A stretch of DNA of 39,415 bases, taken from Candidatus Mediterraneibacter norwichensis (GTDB lineage Bacteria; Bacillota; Clostridia; Lachnospirales; Lachnospiraceae). The notes under the pieces were generated by a model. That model searched no databases. It saw only the letters and a program-made list of their open reading frames with translations, and was not told the origin of the DNA. Within the stretch, counting starts at the first letter, position 1. The number at the start of each line of letters is the position of its first letter. Made by a program: the position numbers and the translations under genes. The stretch covers positions 1 through 39,415 of the forward strand of contig DXIU01000019.1 of NCBI GenBank assembly GCA_019112765.1, in the 5' to 3' direction. Below, in pieces: positions 24,586 through 33,008 of this stretch.

Positions 24586-26451
24586 ATGAGAAAACTTGCT
24601 TTAAGCGATGACATTCTGATGCAGATTGAAAAACCGGCCCGCTACATTGGCGGAGAGGTGAACTCAGTAATGAAAGAAAAAGAAAAGGTGGATATCCGTT
24701 TCGCCATGTGTTTTCCGGATCTCTATGAGATCGGCATGTCCCATCTTGGAATTCAGATTCTCTACGACATGTTCAACCGGCGTGAAGATACGTGGTGTGA
24801 ACGCGTCTATTCCCCCTGGACCGACCTGGACAAAGTACTGCGGGAGAAAAATATCCCTCTTTTTGCCCTGGAATCCCAGGATCCGGTGCGGGATTTTGAT
24901 TTCCTCGGCATTACCATTCAGTTTGAGATGTGCTACACCAATATTCTCCAGATTCTGGATCTCAGCCGGATTCCGCTTCATTCCTCTGACCGTACGGAAA
25001 AGGATCCTTTCGTGATCGGCGGCGGCCCATGCACCTGTAATCCGGAGCCTCTGGCAGACTTTTTTGATATTTTTTATATCGGGGAAGGAGAGACTGTTTA
25101 CGACGAACTTCTGGATGCGTATAAAACCTGGAAAAGCTCCGGAAAGAGCCGGAAAGCCTTCCTTGAAACAGCGGCACAGATCGAAGGTCTTTACGTGCCT
25201 GCTTTTTATGATCCGGAATACAATACGGACGGCACACTGAGGTCATTTGTCCCGAACAATATAAACGCGCCGGCTACTGTGAAAAAACAGGTTGTCATGG
25301 ATGTAACAGATGCTTCCTATCCTATGAATCCTGTTGTGCCCTTTATCAAGGCAACCCAGGACCGGGTTGTTCTGGAAATCCAGAGAGGATGTATCCGGGG
25401 CTGCCGTTTCTGTCAGGCAGGAATGATTTACCGGCCTACAAGAGAAAGAAATGTGGATAAGTTAAAGGAATATGCCCGTACTATGCTGAAAAATACCGGC
25501 CATGAGGAGATATCCCTGAGCTCCCTGAGTTCCAGTGACTATTCGGATCTGAAAGAACTGGTAACCTTTCTGATTGATGAATTCAGGGGAAAAGGAATAA
25601 ATATTTCCCTGCCTTCCCTGCGGATCGATGCATTTTCTCTGGATGTAATGAGCAAAGTTCAGGATATCCGGAAGAGCAGCCTTACTTTTGCGCCGGAAGC
25701 CGGCTCCCAGCGCATGAGAAATGTGATCAACAAGGGGCTTACAGAAGAAGATATTCTGGATGGAGCCGGACAGGCTTTCGAAGGCGGATGGACAAAAGTC
25801 AAACTGTATTTTATGCTTGGGCTGCCTACCGAGACGGAAGAAGATATGCGGGAAATCGCCCGGCTTTCCGACCGTGTCGCGCGCAGATACTATGAAATCC
25901 CGAAGGAGCAGAGAAACGGGAAATGCCAGATCACGGCAAGCTCTTCTTTCTTTGTACCAAAGCCTTTTACTCCATTTCAATGGGCTCCCATGTGCACTGC
26001 AGAAGAGTATATGCGAAGAGCCGGGATTGTAAAAGAAGAATTTCACTCTCAGCTCAACCGGAAAAGTCTGAAATACAACTGGCACGACGCACAGGTTACA
26101 GTACTGGAAGGGGTTATGGCCCGGGGCGACCGGAAAACAGGAAAAGTGGTGGAAGAGGCGTACCGTCTGGGATGCCTGTTTGACTCCTGGACGGAAAGTT
26201 TTCACAATGATCTGTGGATGCAGGCTTTTGAAAATACAGGGATTGATCCTGATTTTTATAACCTGCGGGAAAGGGGAGAGGACGAGCTCTTCCCGTGGGA
26301 CTTTATCGACACAGGCGTAACCAGAAAATTTCTGCGCAGGGAGTGGGAGAATGCCATGAAGGAAAGCGTAACCCCTAACTGCCGTCAGCAGTGTTCCGGC
26401 TGCGGTGCCGCGCGTTTCGGAGGAGGTGTCTGCTATGAAGGCAAGAATTAA
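24586..26451 (+). CDS. B12-binding radical SAM protein, TIGR03960 family
   Basis: The 621-residue protein has an N-terminal cobalamin-binding-like region (about 30-170, containing CFPDLYEIGMSHLG and GGGPCTCNPEP) and a radical SAM domain with the cluster cysteines in QRGCIRGCRFCQAG (Cys 269, 273 and 276). The C-terminus has a Cys-rich CRQQCSGCGAARFGGG. The reaction is unknown; the family sits next to ribosomal and RNase G genes in many Clostridia, hinting at a translation-related modification. I chose ATG 24586 because AGGTG sits 6 bases before it; a GTG at 24577 is the alternative. The 3' end overlaps the next gene by 17 bases. Confidence 0.9.
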   Translation: MRKLALSDDILMQIEKPARYIGGEVNSVMKEKEKVDIRFAMCFPDLYEIGMSHLGIQILYDMFNRREDTWCERVYSPWTDLDKVLREKNIPLFALESQDPVRDFDFLGITIQFEMCYTNILQILDLSRIPLHSSDRTEKDPFVIGGGPCTCNPEPLADFFDIFYIGEGETVYDELLDAYKTWKSSGKSRKAFLETAAQIEGLYVPAFYDPEYNTDGTLRSFVPNNINAPATVKKQVVMDVTDASYPMNPVVPFIKATQDRVVLEIQRGCIRGCRFCQAGMIYRPTRERNVDKLKEYARTMLKNTGHEEISLSSLSSSDYSDLKELVTFLIDEFRGKGINISLPSLRIDAFSLDVMSKVQDIRKSSLTFAPEAGSQRMRNVINKGLTEEDILDGAGQAFEGGWTKVKLYFMLGLPTETEEDMREIARLSDRVARRYYEIPKEQRNGKCQITASSSFFVPKPFTPFQWAPMCTAEEYMRRAGIVKEEFHSQLNRKSLKYNWHDAQVTVLEGVMARGDRKTGKVVEEAYRLGCLFDSWTESFHNDLWMQAFENTGIDPDFYNLRERGEDELFPWDFIDTGVTRKFLRREWENAMKESVTPNCRQQCSGCGAARFGGGVCYEGKN

Positions 26452-27166
26452 ATTCAGAAAATACGGCGCTCTGCGTTTTATCGGCCATCTGGACGTAATG
26501 CGCTTTTTTCAGAAGGTAATGAGAAGAGCCGATATCCCCATTGCATTTACCGGAGGATACAGCCCGCATATGATTATGTCTTTTGCCAGTCCCCTGGGAA
26601 TCGGTCTGAGCAGTGACGGGGAATACTTTGATATCGAACTCACCGCCCCTGTCAGCAGCAGCGAGGCAGTGCAGAGAATGAACGAAGCCTGTGTGGAAGG
26701 CATCGAAGTTGTAAGTTTCCGGCAGATCTCAGAAGAAAAGAAAATGACAGGCATGACCATTCTGGCAGCCGCTGACTATCTGGTACGGCCCCATGACCGG
26801 CGCTGTTTTCTTCCGGAAGACTGGACTGCACGCTTTGAGGCATTTCTTTCCCGGCCTGAAATCCGGATTGTCAAGCAGACGAAACGAAGCGAAAAAGAAG
26901 TGGACATTCGTCCCATGATCTATAAGTGGACCGTCCGCGGTGATGCCGTTTATCTGCAGCTTGCGGCGGGCAGCGTACAGAATCTGAAGCCGGATCTGGT
27001 AATGGAGGCGTTCTGCCGGTATCTTGATTCTGATACAGACACATCAGAGGCCTCTGCCGGTCCGGAAGATTTTTCCTACCACCGTCTTGAAATGTATGCA
27101 GACGCAGGAACAGACACGGAGAAAAAACTGGTTACACTGGAATCTCTCGGGACAGAAATTGCATAA
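26435..27166 (+). CDS. TIGR03936 family (DUF2344) protein, partner of the radical SAM protein
   Basis: The 243-residue protein starts MKARIKFRKYGALRFIGHLDVMRFFQ, the signature of the DUF2344 family, which is fused to or encoded next to the preceding radical SAM family in many bacteria. GYSPHMIMSFASPLGIGLSS (about 43-62) is also typical. Function is unknown; a partner or RNA-substrate adaptor for the radical SAM enzyme is plausible. ATG 26435 follows AGGAGGTG, a near-perfect ribosome binding site located inside the upstream gene. Confidence 0.88.
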   Translation: MKARIKFRKYGALRFIGHLDVMRFFQKVMRRADIPIAFTGGYSPHMIMSFASPLGIGLSSDGEYFDIELTAPVSSSEAVQRMNEACVEGIEVVSFRQISEEKKMTGMTILAAADYLVRPHDRRCFLPEDWTARFEAFLSRPEIRIVKQTKRSEKEVDIRPMIYKWTVRGDAVYLQLAAGSVQNLKPDLVMEAFCRYLDSDTDTSEASAGPEDFSYHRLEMYADAGTDTEKKLVTLESLGTEIA

Positions 27167-27236
27167 TAAACCATCGGTTTCTATACATCATACAACTTTC
27201 TGCCGGAGAAACAGGAAAGGGAAATGAGGACGGGAA

Positions 27237-28475
27237 ATGAAACGAAAGATATTGATTGAAAAAACGGAAGGACAGATACGGACCTTTTTTCTGGAAGACG
27301 GGGATATCGTTGAGATCCACTGCGCAGATCCAGACCAGGACCGGGCGGGCAGCCACCGCCTGGGCGATATCTATATCGGAAAAGTAAAAAATATTGTCCC
27401 AAATATCGGCGCTGCTTTCGTAGAGATTGAAAACGGAATCAGCTGTTACTACGATATGAAAGATGTCTCCCTGGCTCTTTTTACAAATAAAACCGGAAAA
27501 AAGCCGCTCTGTATCGGTGATGAACTGGTTGTGCAGATCAGCAAAGAGGCTGTAAAGACAAAGGCGCCTACCGTAACCGGCAATATCAGTTTTACCGGAA
27601 GATATGCTGTGCTGACCCACGGAAATACAAGAATCGGCGTATCTTCCAAACTGCCGAAAAACCTGCGGGACGATTATAAGGAAAAGCTGCGCCAATACCA
27701 GAACGACAGCTTTGGTATTATTGTCCGCACAAACGCGAAAGATGCTTCCTTCCAGGACGTACTGGATGAGATCGAGACGCTCCGCAGCGAATATCTGCAT
27801 ATTGCCGCCATTGCCCCCACAAGAACCTGCTTTTCCTGTCTGAAGTCAGCGCCGCCTTCTTATATATCAGATCTGAAAAATGTTTATATGGAGGGCATGG
27901 AAGAAATTCTGGTAGGAGACAGGGAATTGTATACACGGATACATTCTTATTTTGATATGGAAATGCCGGAAAGAAGCGCTCTTCTCCGGCTGTATGACGA
28001 CGCCGTTTTTCCTCTCGGCAAGCTGTACAGCACTGATACTGCATTGGAAAAGGCGCTGAGGGAAAAAGCGTGGCTGAAAACCGGCGGTTATCTTATCATA
28101 CAGCCTACAGAAGCACTTACTGTAATCGATGTAAACTCAGGAAAGAGCATTGCCGGAAAAGGGAAGAACGAAGAAGGGATCCTGAAGATCAATCTGGAGG
28201 CTGCCAGAGAAGCGGCCCGGCAGATCCGCCTCAGAAACCTCTCCGGCATAATCATTATAGATTTTATCAATATGGACGCAGAGGAAAATGTAGAATGCCT
28301 CATGCGGGAATTCCGCGCCTGCCTTGCAAAAGACCCGATCCAGACAACGCTGGTAGATATTACACCACTCAATCTGATAGAAGTAACACGGAAGAAACTC
28401 CATAAACCGCTGTACGAGCAGGTGAAAAAAAGAATCGCTGATCAGAGCCGTATACAGAATACTTCCATAGATTAA
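27237..28475 (+). CDS. rng: Ribonuclease G/E family protein
   Basis: This endoribonuclease matures rRNA and decays mRNA. The 412-residue protein has an S1 RNA-binding domain (about 35-120, HRLGDIYIGKVKNIVPNIGAAFVEI) and the DNase I-like catalytic part with Asp 298 in VIDVNSG and Asp 342 in IIIIDFINM, matching the two magnesium ligands of Escherichia coli RNase E. It ends soon after TPLNLIEVTRKKLHKPL and lacks the CPxC zinc-link motif that normally follows. An isolated CFSC (about 200) is elsewhere. It belongs to the operon with the two preceding genes, 70 bases downstream. Confidence 0.92.
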   Translation: MKRKILIEKTEGQIRTFFLEDGDIVEIHCADPDQDRAGSHRLGDIYIGKVKNIVPNIGAAFVEIENGISCYYDMKDVSLALFTNKTGKKPLCIGDELVVQISKEAVKTKAPTVTGNISFTGRYAVLTHGNTRIGVSSKLPKNLRDDYKEKLRQYQNDSFGIIVRTNAKDASFQDVLDEIETLRSEYLHIAAIAPTRTCFSCLKSAPPSYISDLKNVYMEGMEEILVGDRELYTRIHSYFDMEMPERSALLRLYDDAVFPLGKLYSTDTALEKALREKAWLKTGGYLIIQPTEALTVIDVNSGKSIAGKGKNEEGILKINLEAAREAARQIRLRNLSGIIIIDFINMDAEENVECLMREFRACLAKDPIQTTLVDITPLNLIEVTRKKLHKPLYEQVKKRIADQSRIQNTSID

Positions 28476-28522
28476 ACTTGGCGAAACAGCCGCAAATAAG
28501 TAGATTTTGCCGGAAATTATCA

Positions 28523-28551
28523 TTTACAACCAGCCCTCCAGGCGTTATAAT
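28523..28551 (+). promoter_or_regulatory. Promoter of the aspartokinase gene
   Basis: TTTACA (28523-28528) and TATAAT (28546-28551) have a 17-base spacer, 11 of 12 matches to consensus. The leader to the start codon is about 100 bases. Confidence 0.75.
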
Positions 28552-28581
28552 ATGGTTTCGAAAGTATGTCGGGAAGCTGTA

Positions 28582-28617
28582 TTTTCCGGACATAAGCCGG
28601 AAAACTATACGGTATAG
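28582..28617 (+). repeat. Two hairpins in the aspartokinase leader
   Basis: TTTTCCGG (28582-28589) pairs with CCGGAAAA (28597-28604); immediately after, CTATAC (28605-28610) and GTATAG (28612-28617) form a second inverted repeat around one base. There is no T run, so this is not a plain terminator, and the leader is too short for the lysine riboswitch. Confidence 0.5.
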
Positions 28618-28659
28618 AATAATAATGAAAGATAATTTTACATTGGAGGAAAATGGAAG

Positions 28660-29979
28660 ATGAAGAAAGTAGTAAAATTCGGCGGAAGCTCCCTTGCCAG
28701 CGCTGAGCAGTTTAAAAAGGTCGGGGATATTATCCGGAAGGATCCGTCCAGAAGATATGTGGTTCCCTCCGCGCCCGGAAAACGTTTTTCAGACGATACA
28801 AAGGTGACGGATATGCTGTACAGCTGTTATGCAGCAGCAGTGAAAGAGAAGAAGTTCACAGAGCTTCTTGATAAAATCAAAGAAAGATACCAGGAGATTA
28901 TCGACGGTCTGGGGCTTGACTTTTCCCTGGATGAAGACTTTGATATAATCCGGGTTAACTTCAGCAAAAAGATCGGACGGGATTATGCGGCTTCCCGCGG
29001 AGAATATCTGAACGGAAAAGTTATGGCAGCCTATCTGGGCTTCGAATTTGTAGATGCGGCAGAAGTTATTCGTTTCAACGAGGACGGTACATTCAATGAC
29101 GCTCTGACAAACGAACTGCTTTCAGGCAGACTGGCTGATATGGAAAATGCGGTTATCCCCGGATTTTACGGAGCAAAAGAAGATGGAACTGTCGTTACTT
29201 TCTCCAGAGGAGGATCTGACGTCAGCGGGTCACTTGTAGCTCTGGCTGTAAATGCGGATCTGTACGAAAACTGGACAGACGTATCCGGATTTCTTATTGC
29301 GGATCCGAGAATTGTTAAGAAACCGAAATCCATCGAGACGATCACTTATAAAGAACTCCGTGAGCTGTCCTACATGGGTGCCAGCGTTCTTCATGAAGAC
29401 GCCATTTTTCCTGTAAGAAAAGCCGGTATTCCGATTAACATTAAAAATACAAATGCTCCTCAGGATAAGGGCACGCTGATTGTCGAAGGAACCTGCCGTC
29501 AGTCAAAGTACACAATTACCGGAATTGCGGGAACAGACGGTTTTGTTGCCATAACAATTGAGAAAGCCATGATGAACTCCGAGATCGGATTCTGCCGCAA
29601 AGTACTGCAGGTATTCGAAGAGAACAATGTGTCTATAGAGCATATGCCTTCCGGTATTGATACAATGACAATCTTTGTACACAAAGATGTCTTTGAGGAA
29701 AAAGAGCAGAAAATTCTTGCGGAAATCCACAAAGCTGTAAATCCGGATCATATTGAACTGGAATCCGATCTGGCGCTGATTGCAATTGTAGGCCGGGGCA
29801 TGAAATCCACAAGAGGAACAGCCGGAAGGATCTTCTCAGCCCTTGCTCATGCACATATTAATGTAAAAATGATTGACCAGGGCTCCAGCGAGCTTAATAT
29901 TATCGTAGGCGTGCGCCACGATGACTTCAAAAACGCAATCCGGGCTCTCTATGAAATCTTCGTTGTAACACAGATTTAA
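28660..29979 (+). CDS. Aspartate kinase
   Basis: Aspartokinase phosphorylates L-aspartate, the first step towards lysine, diaminopimelate, methionine and threonine. The 439-residue protein is monofunctional: the kinase domain begins with VKFGGSSLAS (5-14) and contains FSRGGSDVSGSLVA (about 186-199); two ACT domains (about 285-439) end in VGRGMKSTRGTAGRIFSALAH and SSELNIIVGV, typical of feedback-regulated enzymes. It starts after TTGGAGGA. It has its own promoter and stands alone, without other genes of the pathway. Confidence 0.96.
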   Translation: MKKVVKFGGSSLASAEQFKKVGDIIRKDPSRRYVVPSAPGKRFSDDTKVTDMLYSCYAAAVKEKKFTELLDKIKERYQEIIDGLGLDFSLDEDFDIIRVNFSKKIGRDYAASRGEYLNGKVMAAYLGFEFVDAAEVIRFNEDGTFNDALTNELLSGRLADMENAVIPGFYGAKEDGTVVTFSRGGSDVSGSLVALAVNADLYENWTDVSGFLIADPRIVKKPKSIETITYKELRELSYMGASVLHEDAIFPVRKAGIPINIKNTNAPQDKGTLIVEGTCRQSKYTITGIAGTDGFVAITIEKAMMNSEIGFCRKVLQVFEENNVSIEHMPSGIDTMTIFVHKDVFEEKEQKILAEIHKAVNPDHIELESDLALIAIVGRGMKSTRGTAGRIFSALAHAHINVKMIDQGSSELNIIVGVRHDDFKNAIRALYEIFVVTQI

Positions 29980-30000
29980 CCGAATCAGGGAAGCAGCTGT

Positions 30001-30060
30001 CCGGTTATATGCGGGCAGCGAAGCAGATTGCGAATCTCCGCCTGACAGAGCGGAGACCGG
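30001..30060 (+). repeat. Hairpin upstream of the CBS protein gene
   Basis: TCTCCGC (30035-30041) and GCGGAGA (30050-30056) form a 7-bp stem with an 8-base loop, and CCGG flanks at 30001-30004 and 30057-30060 could close an outer helix. No T run follows. Confidence 0.35.
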
Positions 30061-30096
30061 AATACACAACAGGAGAAAGGCGGCGGACAGTTTCAT

Positions 30097-30516
30097 ATGA
30101 ATATTCTGTTCTTTTTGAAGCCAAAGAGCGAAACAGCATATATCTATGACTCCAGCACACTCAGACAGGCGCTGGAGTCCATGGAATATCATAAATATGC
30201 GTCCATCCCTCTGCTGAACCGTCAGGGGGAATATGTAGGTACAATTACAGAAGGCGATATCCTCTGGGGAATCAAACGGTATACACATCTTAATCTGAAA
30301 GAAGCGGAAAATATTTTTATTAAAGATTTTCCAAGGAAGGCAGATTATGCCGCGGTGACAGCCGACTCTGACATGGAAGATCTGATCCAGAAGGCAATGA
30401 ATCAGAATTTTGTACCGGTTGTAGATGATGGCGGGAAATACATCGGAATTATCACACGCCGCAGCATTATTGAATACTGCTATGAAAAGCTGAAAAAAAT
30501 GGATAAAAACTCTTGA
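30097..30516 (+). CDS. Two-CBS-domain protein
   Basis: The 139-residue cytoplasmic protein consists of two CBS motifs (about 15-65 and 80-135), each with the typical VGTITEGDILW / IGIITRRSIIEY ending. CBS pairs bind adenine nucleotides such as AMP, ATP or c-di-AMP and act as energy or second-messenger sensors; small stand-alone versions in Firmicutes include c-di-AMP binding proteins. No effector domain is attached, so a partner protein is expected. The ribosome binding site is weak (GGCGG about 12-17 bases upstream). The -35 box of the L21 operon overlaps its stop codon. Confidence 0.88.
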   Translation: MNILFFLKPKSETAYIYDSSTLRQALESMEYHKYASIPLLNRQGEYVGTITEGDILWGIKRYTHLNLKEAENIFIKDFPRKADYAAVTADSDMEDLIQKAMNQNFVPVVDDGGKYIGIITRRSIIEYCYEKLKKMDKNS

Positions 30517-30542
30517 CTGAGCGAAAAGCAGTATGCTATACT
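30513..30542 (+). promoter_or_regulatory. Promoter of the L21-Prp-L27 operon
   Basis: TTGACT (30513-30518) overlaps the stop codon of the CBS gene; TATACT (30537-30542), 18 bases on, is preceded by TGC, an extended -10. Confidence 0.75.
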
Positions 30543-30548
30543 ACAACA

Positions 30549-30629
30549 GTATGCCGCACAATGAGGTTTTCAAGTTCTGCCATCCGGCAGACACCGTAAT
30601 TGGCGAGTAATGATAATAGGAGGTGCCAT
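30549..30629 (+). ncRNA. Putative ribosomal protein L21 leader
   Basis: The roughly 80-base leader before L21 contains CCGCACAATGAGG, a CTGCC/GGCAG hairpin with a 4-base loop (30577-30590) and ATTGGCGAG just before the ribosome binding site. This layout matches the L21 leader of Firmicutes, thought to let L21 protein control its own operon. Assignment is from pattern memory and was not tested with a covariance model. Confidence 0.6.
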
Positions 30630-30938
30630 ATGTACGCGATTATAGCAACAGGTGGTAAACAGTACAAAGTAGCCGAAGGCGATATCATTAAAGTAGAGAA
30701 ACTTGGTGTTGAAGCTGGCGGGACTTATACATTTGACCAGGTGCTTGCCGTAAACAATGACAAACTGGTCGTTGGTAATCCGACTGTTGAAGGTGCAACA
30801 GTTACAGCTTCTGTAATCGGTGACGGAAAAGCAAAAAAAGTTGTCGTTTACAAGTATAAGAGAAAAACTGGATACCATAAGAAAAACGGACACAGACAGC
30901 AGTACACAGCTGTTAAGATCGACAAGATCAACGCATAA
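30630..30938 (+). CDS. rplU: 50S ribosomal protein L21
   Basis: The 102-residue protein begins [18 protein letters not shown] and ends [24 protein letters not shown], the L21 signature. It binds 23S rRNA in the large subunit. ATG 30630 follows AGGAGGTG; an in-frame ATG at 30600 would add ten residues from the leader and is rejected. First gene of the L21-Prp-L27 operon. Confidence 0.98.
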   Translation: MYAIIATGGKQYKVAEGDIIKVEKLGVEAGGTYTFDQVLAVNNDKLVVGNPTVEGATVTASVIGDGKAKKVVVYKYKRKTGYHKKNGHRQQYTAVKIDKINA

Positions 30939-30949
30939 GCAGTGTCTGT

Positions 30950-31282
30950 ATGATCAGGGTAACTGTTTATAAAACCGGAAGGCATGAATATGCAGGGGTC
31001 GATCTGTCCGGACATGCAGGATATGAGAACGCGGGACATGATATTGTCTGCGCGGCAGTCTCTGTGCTTGTCATTAACACTGTAAATTCTATCGAACGGT
31101 TTACAGAAGATAAGACGAGCTGCATTTCGGACGAGGAAACGGGAAGCATTCAGTTCCGTTTCAGAAACACCCCCACTCACGATGCCTCGCTGCTGTTTGA
31201 TTCTATGCTTTCAGGACTTGAAGCGATAGAAGAGAATAGTGAATATGAACCATACATTGACATAATCTTCAAGGAGGTGTAG
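30950..31282 (+). CDS. prp: Ribosomal-processing cysteine protease Prp
   Basis: Prp removes the N-terminal extension of L27, a step specific to Firmicutes and relatives and essential in Staphylococcus. The 110-residue protein shows [19 protein letters not shown] (20-38) with the catalytic His 22 and Cys 34. The gene lies between L21 and its substrate L27, the conserved order. The intergenic distance to L27 is 5 bases, so expression is coupled. Confidence 0.95.
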   Translation: MIRVTVYKTGRHEYAGVDLSGHAGYENAGHDIVCAAVSVLVINTVNSIERFTEDKTSCISDEETGSIQFRFRNTPTHDASLLFDSMLSGLEAIEENSEYEPYIDIIFKEV

Positions 31283-31287
31283 GTACC

Positions 31288-31572
31288 ATGATGAAAATGA
31301 ATCTTCAGTTTTTTGCTCATAAAAAGGGAGTTGGTTCTACAAAGAACGGACGTGATTCCGAATCAAAAAGACTGGGTGCGAAGAGAGCTGACGGACAGTT
31401 TGTAAAGGCTGGAAATATCCTTTACAGACAGCGCGGGACAAAGATTCATCCGGGCGTTAACGTAGGACGCGGCGGAGATGACACTCTGTTTGCACTGGTA
31501 GACGGCGTAGTAAGATATGAAAGAAAAGGAAGAGACAAGAAACAGGTTTCTATCTATCCGGCAGCTGAATAA
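31288..31572 (+). CDS. rpmA: 50S ribosomal protein L27 (with Prp-cleaved N-terminal extension)
   Basis: L27 reaches the peptidyl transferase centre with its N-terminus. The 94-residue precursor begins [14 protein letters not shown]; Prp is known to cut after the second Phe of LQFF, leaving AHKKG as the mature end. The rest ([21 protein letters not shown]) is canonical. The start at 31288 gives the family-standard nine-residue extension and follows AAGGAGGTG; other in-frame ATGs follow at 31291 and 31297. Confidence 0.97.
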   Translation: MMKMNLQFFAHKKGVGSTKNGRDSESKRLGAKRADGQFVKAGNILYRQRGTKIHPGVNVGRGGDDTLFALVDGVVRYERKGRDKKQVSIYPAAE

Positions 31573-31626
31573 TCAGACTGACAGAAAAGTACGGAGAGAA
31601 CTTTTCACTTGCATATTAAAAGGCAC

Positions 31627-31654
31627 AGCCCCAGACTTTTTGTCTGGGGCTTTT
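31627..31654 (+). terminator. Terminator of the L21-L27 operon
   Basis: AGCCCCAGAC (31627-31636) and GTCTGGGGCT (31642-31651) form a perfect 10-bp stem with a T5 loop and T4 tail. Confidence 0.88.
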
Positions 31655-31711
31655 GTCACTCATAAAAATATCACTTTGAGAACAGCACTTTTATACGAAA
31701 AAGGAGTAAAT

Positions 31712-32995
31712 ATGTTTGCAGACAGAGCGAAGATCTATATCAGATCCGGAAAAGGCGGAGATGGACACTGCAGCTTCCGCAGAGAGCTGTATGTTCCCAA
31801 CGGCGGCCCTGACGGCGGCGACGGCGGCCGCGGCGGTGATCTGATTTTTGAGGTAGATGAGGGTTTGAACACTCTCGGAGACTACAGACATAAGAGGAAA
31901 TACGCAGCCGGAGATGGAGAACCCGGCGGGAAAAGACGGTGCCATGGAAAAGACGGAAAGGATCTGGTTCTTCCCGTTCCTGAAGGTACCGTTATTAAGG
32001 AAGCTGTTACGGGCAAGGTCATTGCCGATATGTCCGGCGACAACCGGCGGCAGATTGTCCTCAAGGGAGGGAAGGGCGGTCTTGGAAACCAGCATTTTGC
32101 CACGGCGACCATGCAGGTGCCGAAATACGCTCAGCCGGGACAGCCTGCAAAAGAACTGGAAGTACAGCTGGAGCTGAAGGTTATCGCTGACGTGGGTCTG
32201 ATCGGTTTCCCCAATGTCGGAAAATCCACCCTGCTGTCCAGAGTTACAAACGCAGATCCGAAGATTGCCAATTATCATTTTACCACACTGAATCCCAATC
32301 TGGGTGTCGTCGACCTGGAAGGGGCCAAAGGATTTGTCATGGCAGACATTCCTGGACTGATCGAAGGCGCTTCCGAAGGAGTAGGGCTGGGACATGAATT
32401 CCTCCGTCATATTGAACGGACTAAAATGATGATTCATGTGGTAGATGCCGCAGGTTCAGAGGGCAGGGATCCGGTGGATGATATATACAAAATCAATACA
32501 GAACTGGAAGCATACAATCCCGAAATCGCAAAGCGTCCGCAGGTTATTGCCGCAAATAAGACAGATCTGATCTACTCCCCGGAGGAAGATCCGGTAGAAC
32601 GTCTGAAAGCAGAATTTGAGCCGAAAGGTATCCGGGTATTCCCGATCTCCGGAGCGACAGGAAAAGGCATCTCAGAGCTTTTATACTATGTCAGCTCTCA
32701 GCTTGATACTATGGACCGTACCCCTGTCGTATTTGAACAGGAGTACTTCCCGGAAGAGGAACTGATTTACGAAGAGCTGCCCTATACTGTAGAAGTAGAA
32801 GACGGAATGTATGTTGTAGAAGGTCCGAAAATTGAAAAAATGCTGGGGTATACAAACCTGGATTCCGAAAAAGGCTTTGCCTTTTTCCAGAAATTCCTGA
32901 AAGAAACCGGAATCCTGGATGAACTGGAAGCAAAGGGAATCCAGGAAGGCGATACCGTCCGGATGTACGGACTCCAGTTTGATTATTACAAATAG
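31712..32995 (+). CDS. obgE: GTPase ObgE/CgtA
   Basis: Obg is an essential GTPase in 50S assembly and the stringent response, and in Bacillus also affects sporulation onset. The 427-residue protein has the Gly-rich Obg fold (1-158, with NGGPDGGDGGRGGD), a GTPase domain with G1 GFPNVGKST (about 167), G3 DIPGLIEGA (about 212) and NKTD (about 282), and a C-terminal OCT domain (about 345-427). ATG 31712 follows AAAAAGGAG; a longer in-frame reading from 31517 runs through L27 and the terminator and is not real. Confidence 0.97.
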   Translation: MFADRAKIYIRSGKGGDGHCSFRRELYVPNGGPDGGDGGRGGDLIFEVDEGLNTLGDYRHKRKYAAGDGEPGGKRRCHGKDGKDLVLPVPEGTVIKEAVTGKVIADMSGDNRRQIVLKGGKGGLGNQHFATATMQVPKYAQPGQPAKELEVQLELKVIADVGLIGFPNVGKSTLLSRVTNADPKIANYHFTTLNPNLGVVDLEGAKGFVMADIPGLIEGASEGVGLGHEFLRHIERTKMMIHVVDAAGSEGRDPVDDIYKINTELEAYNPEIAKRPQVIAANKTDLIYSPEEDPVERLKAEFEPKGIRVFPISGATGKGISELLYYVSSQLDTMDRTPVVFEQEYFPEEELIYEELPYTVEVEDGMYVVEGPKIEKMLGYTNLDSEKGFAFFQKFLKETGILDELEAKGIQEGDTVRMYGLQFDYYK

Positions 32996-33008
32996 AAGGA
33001 GAGGACAT

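Noticed and set aside
28552-28659. Lysine riboswitch before aspartokinase
   Set aside because: The leader is only about 100 bases; the lysine riboswitch needs roughly 170 or more, and its conserved core is not seen.
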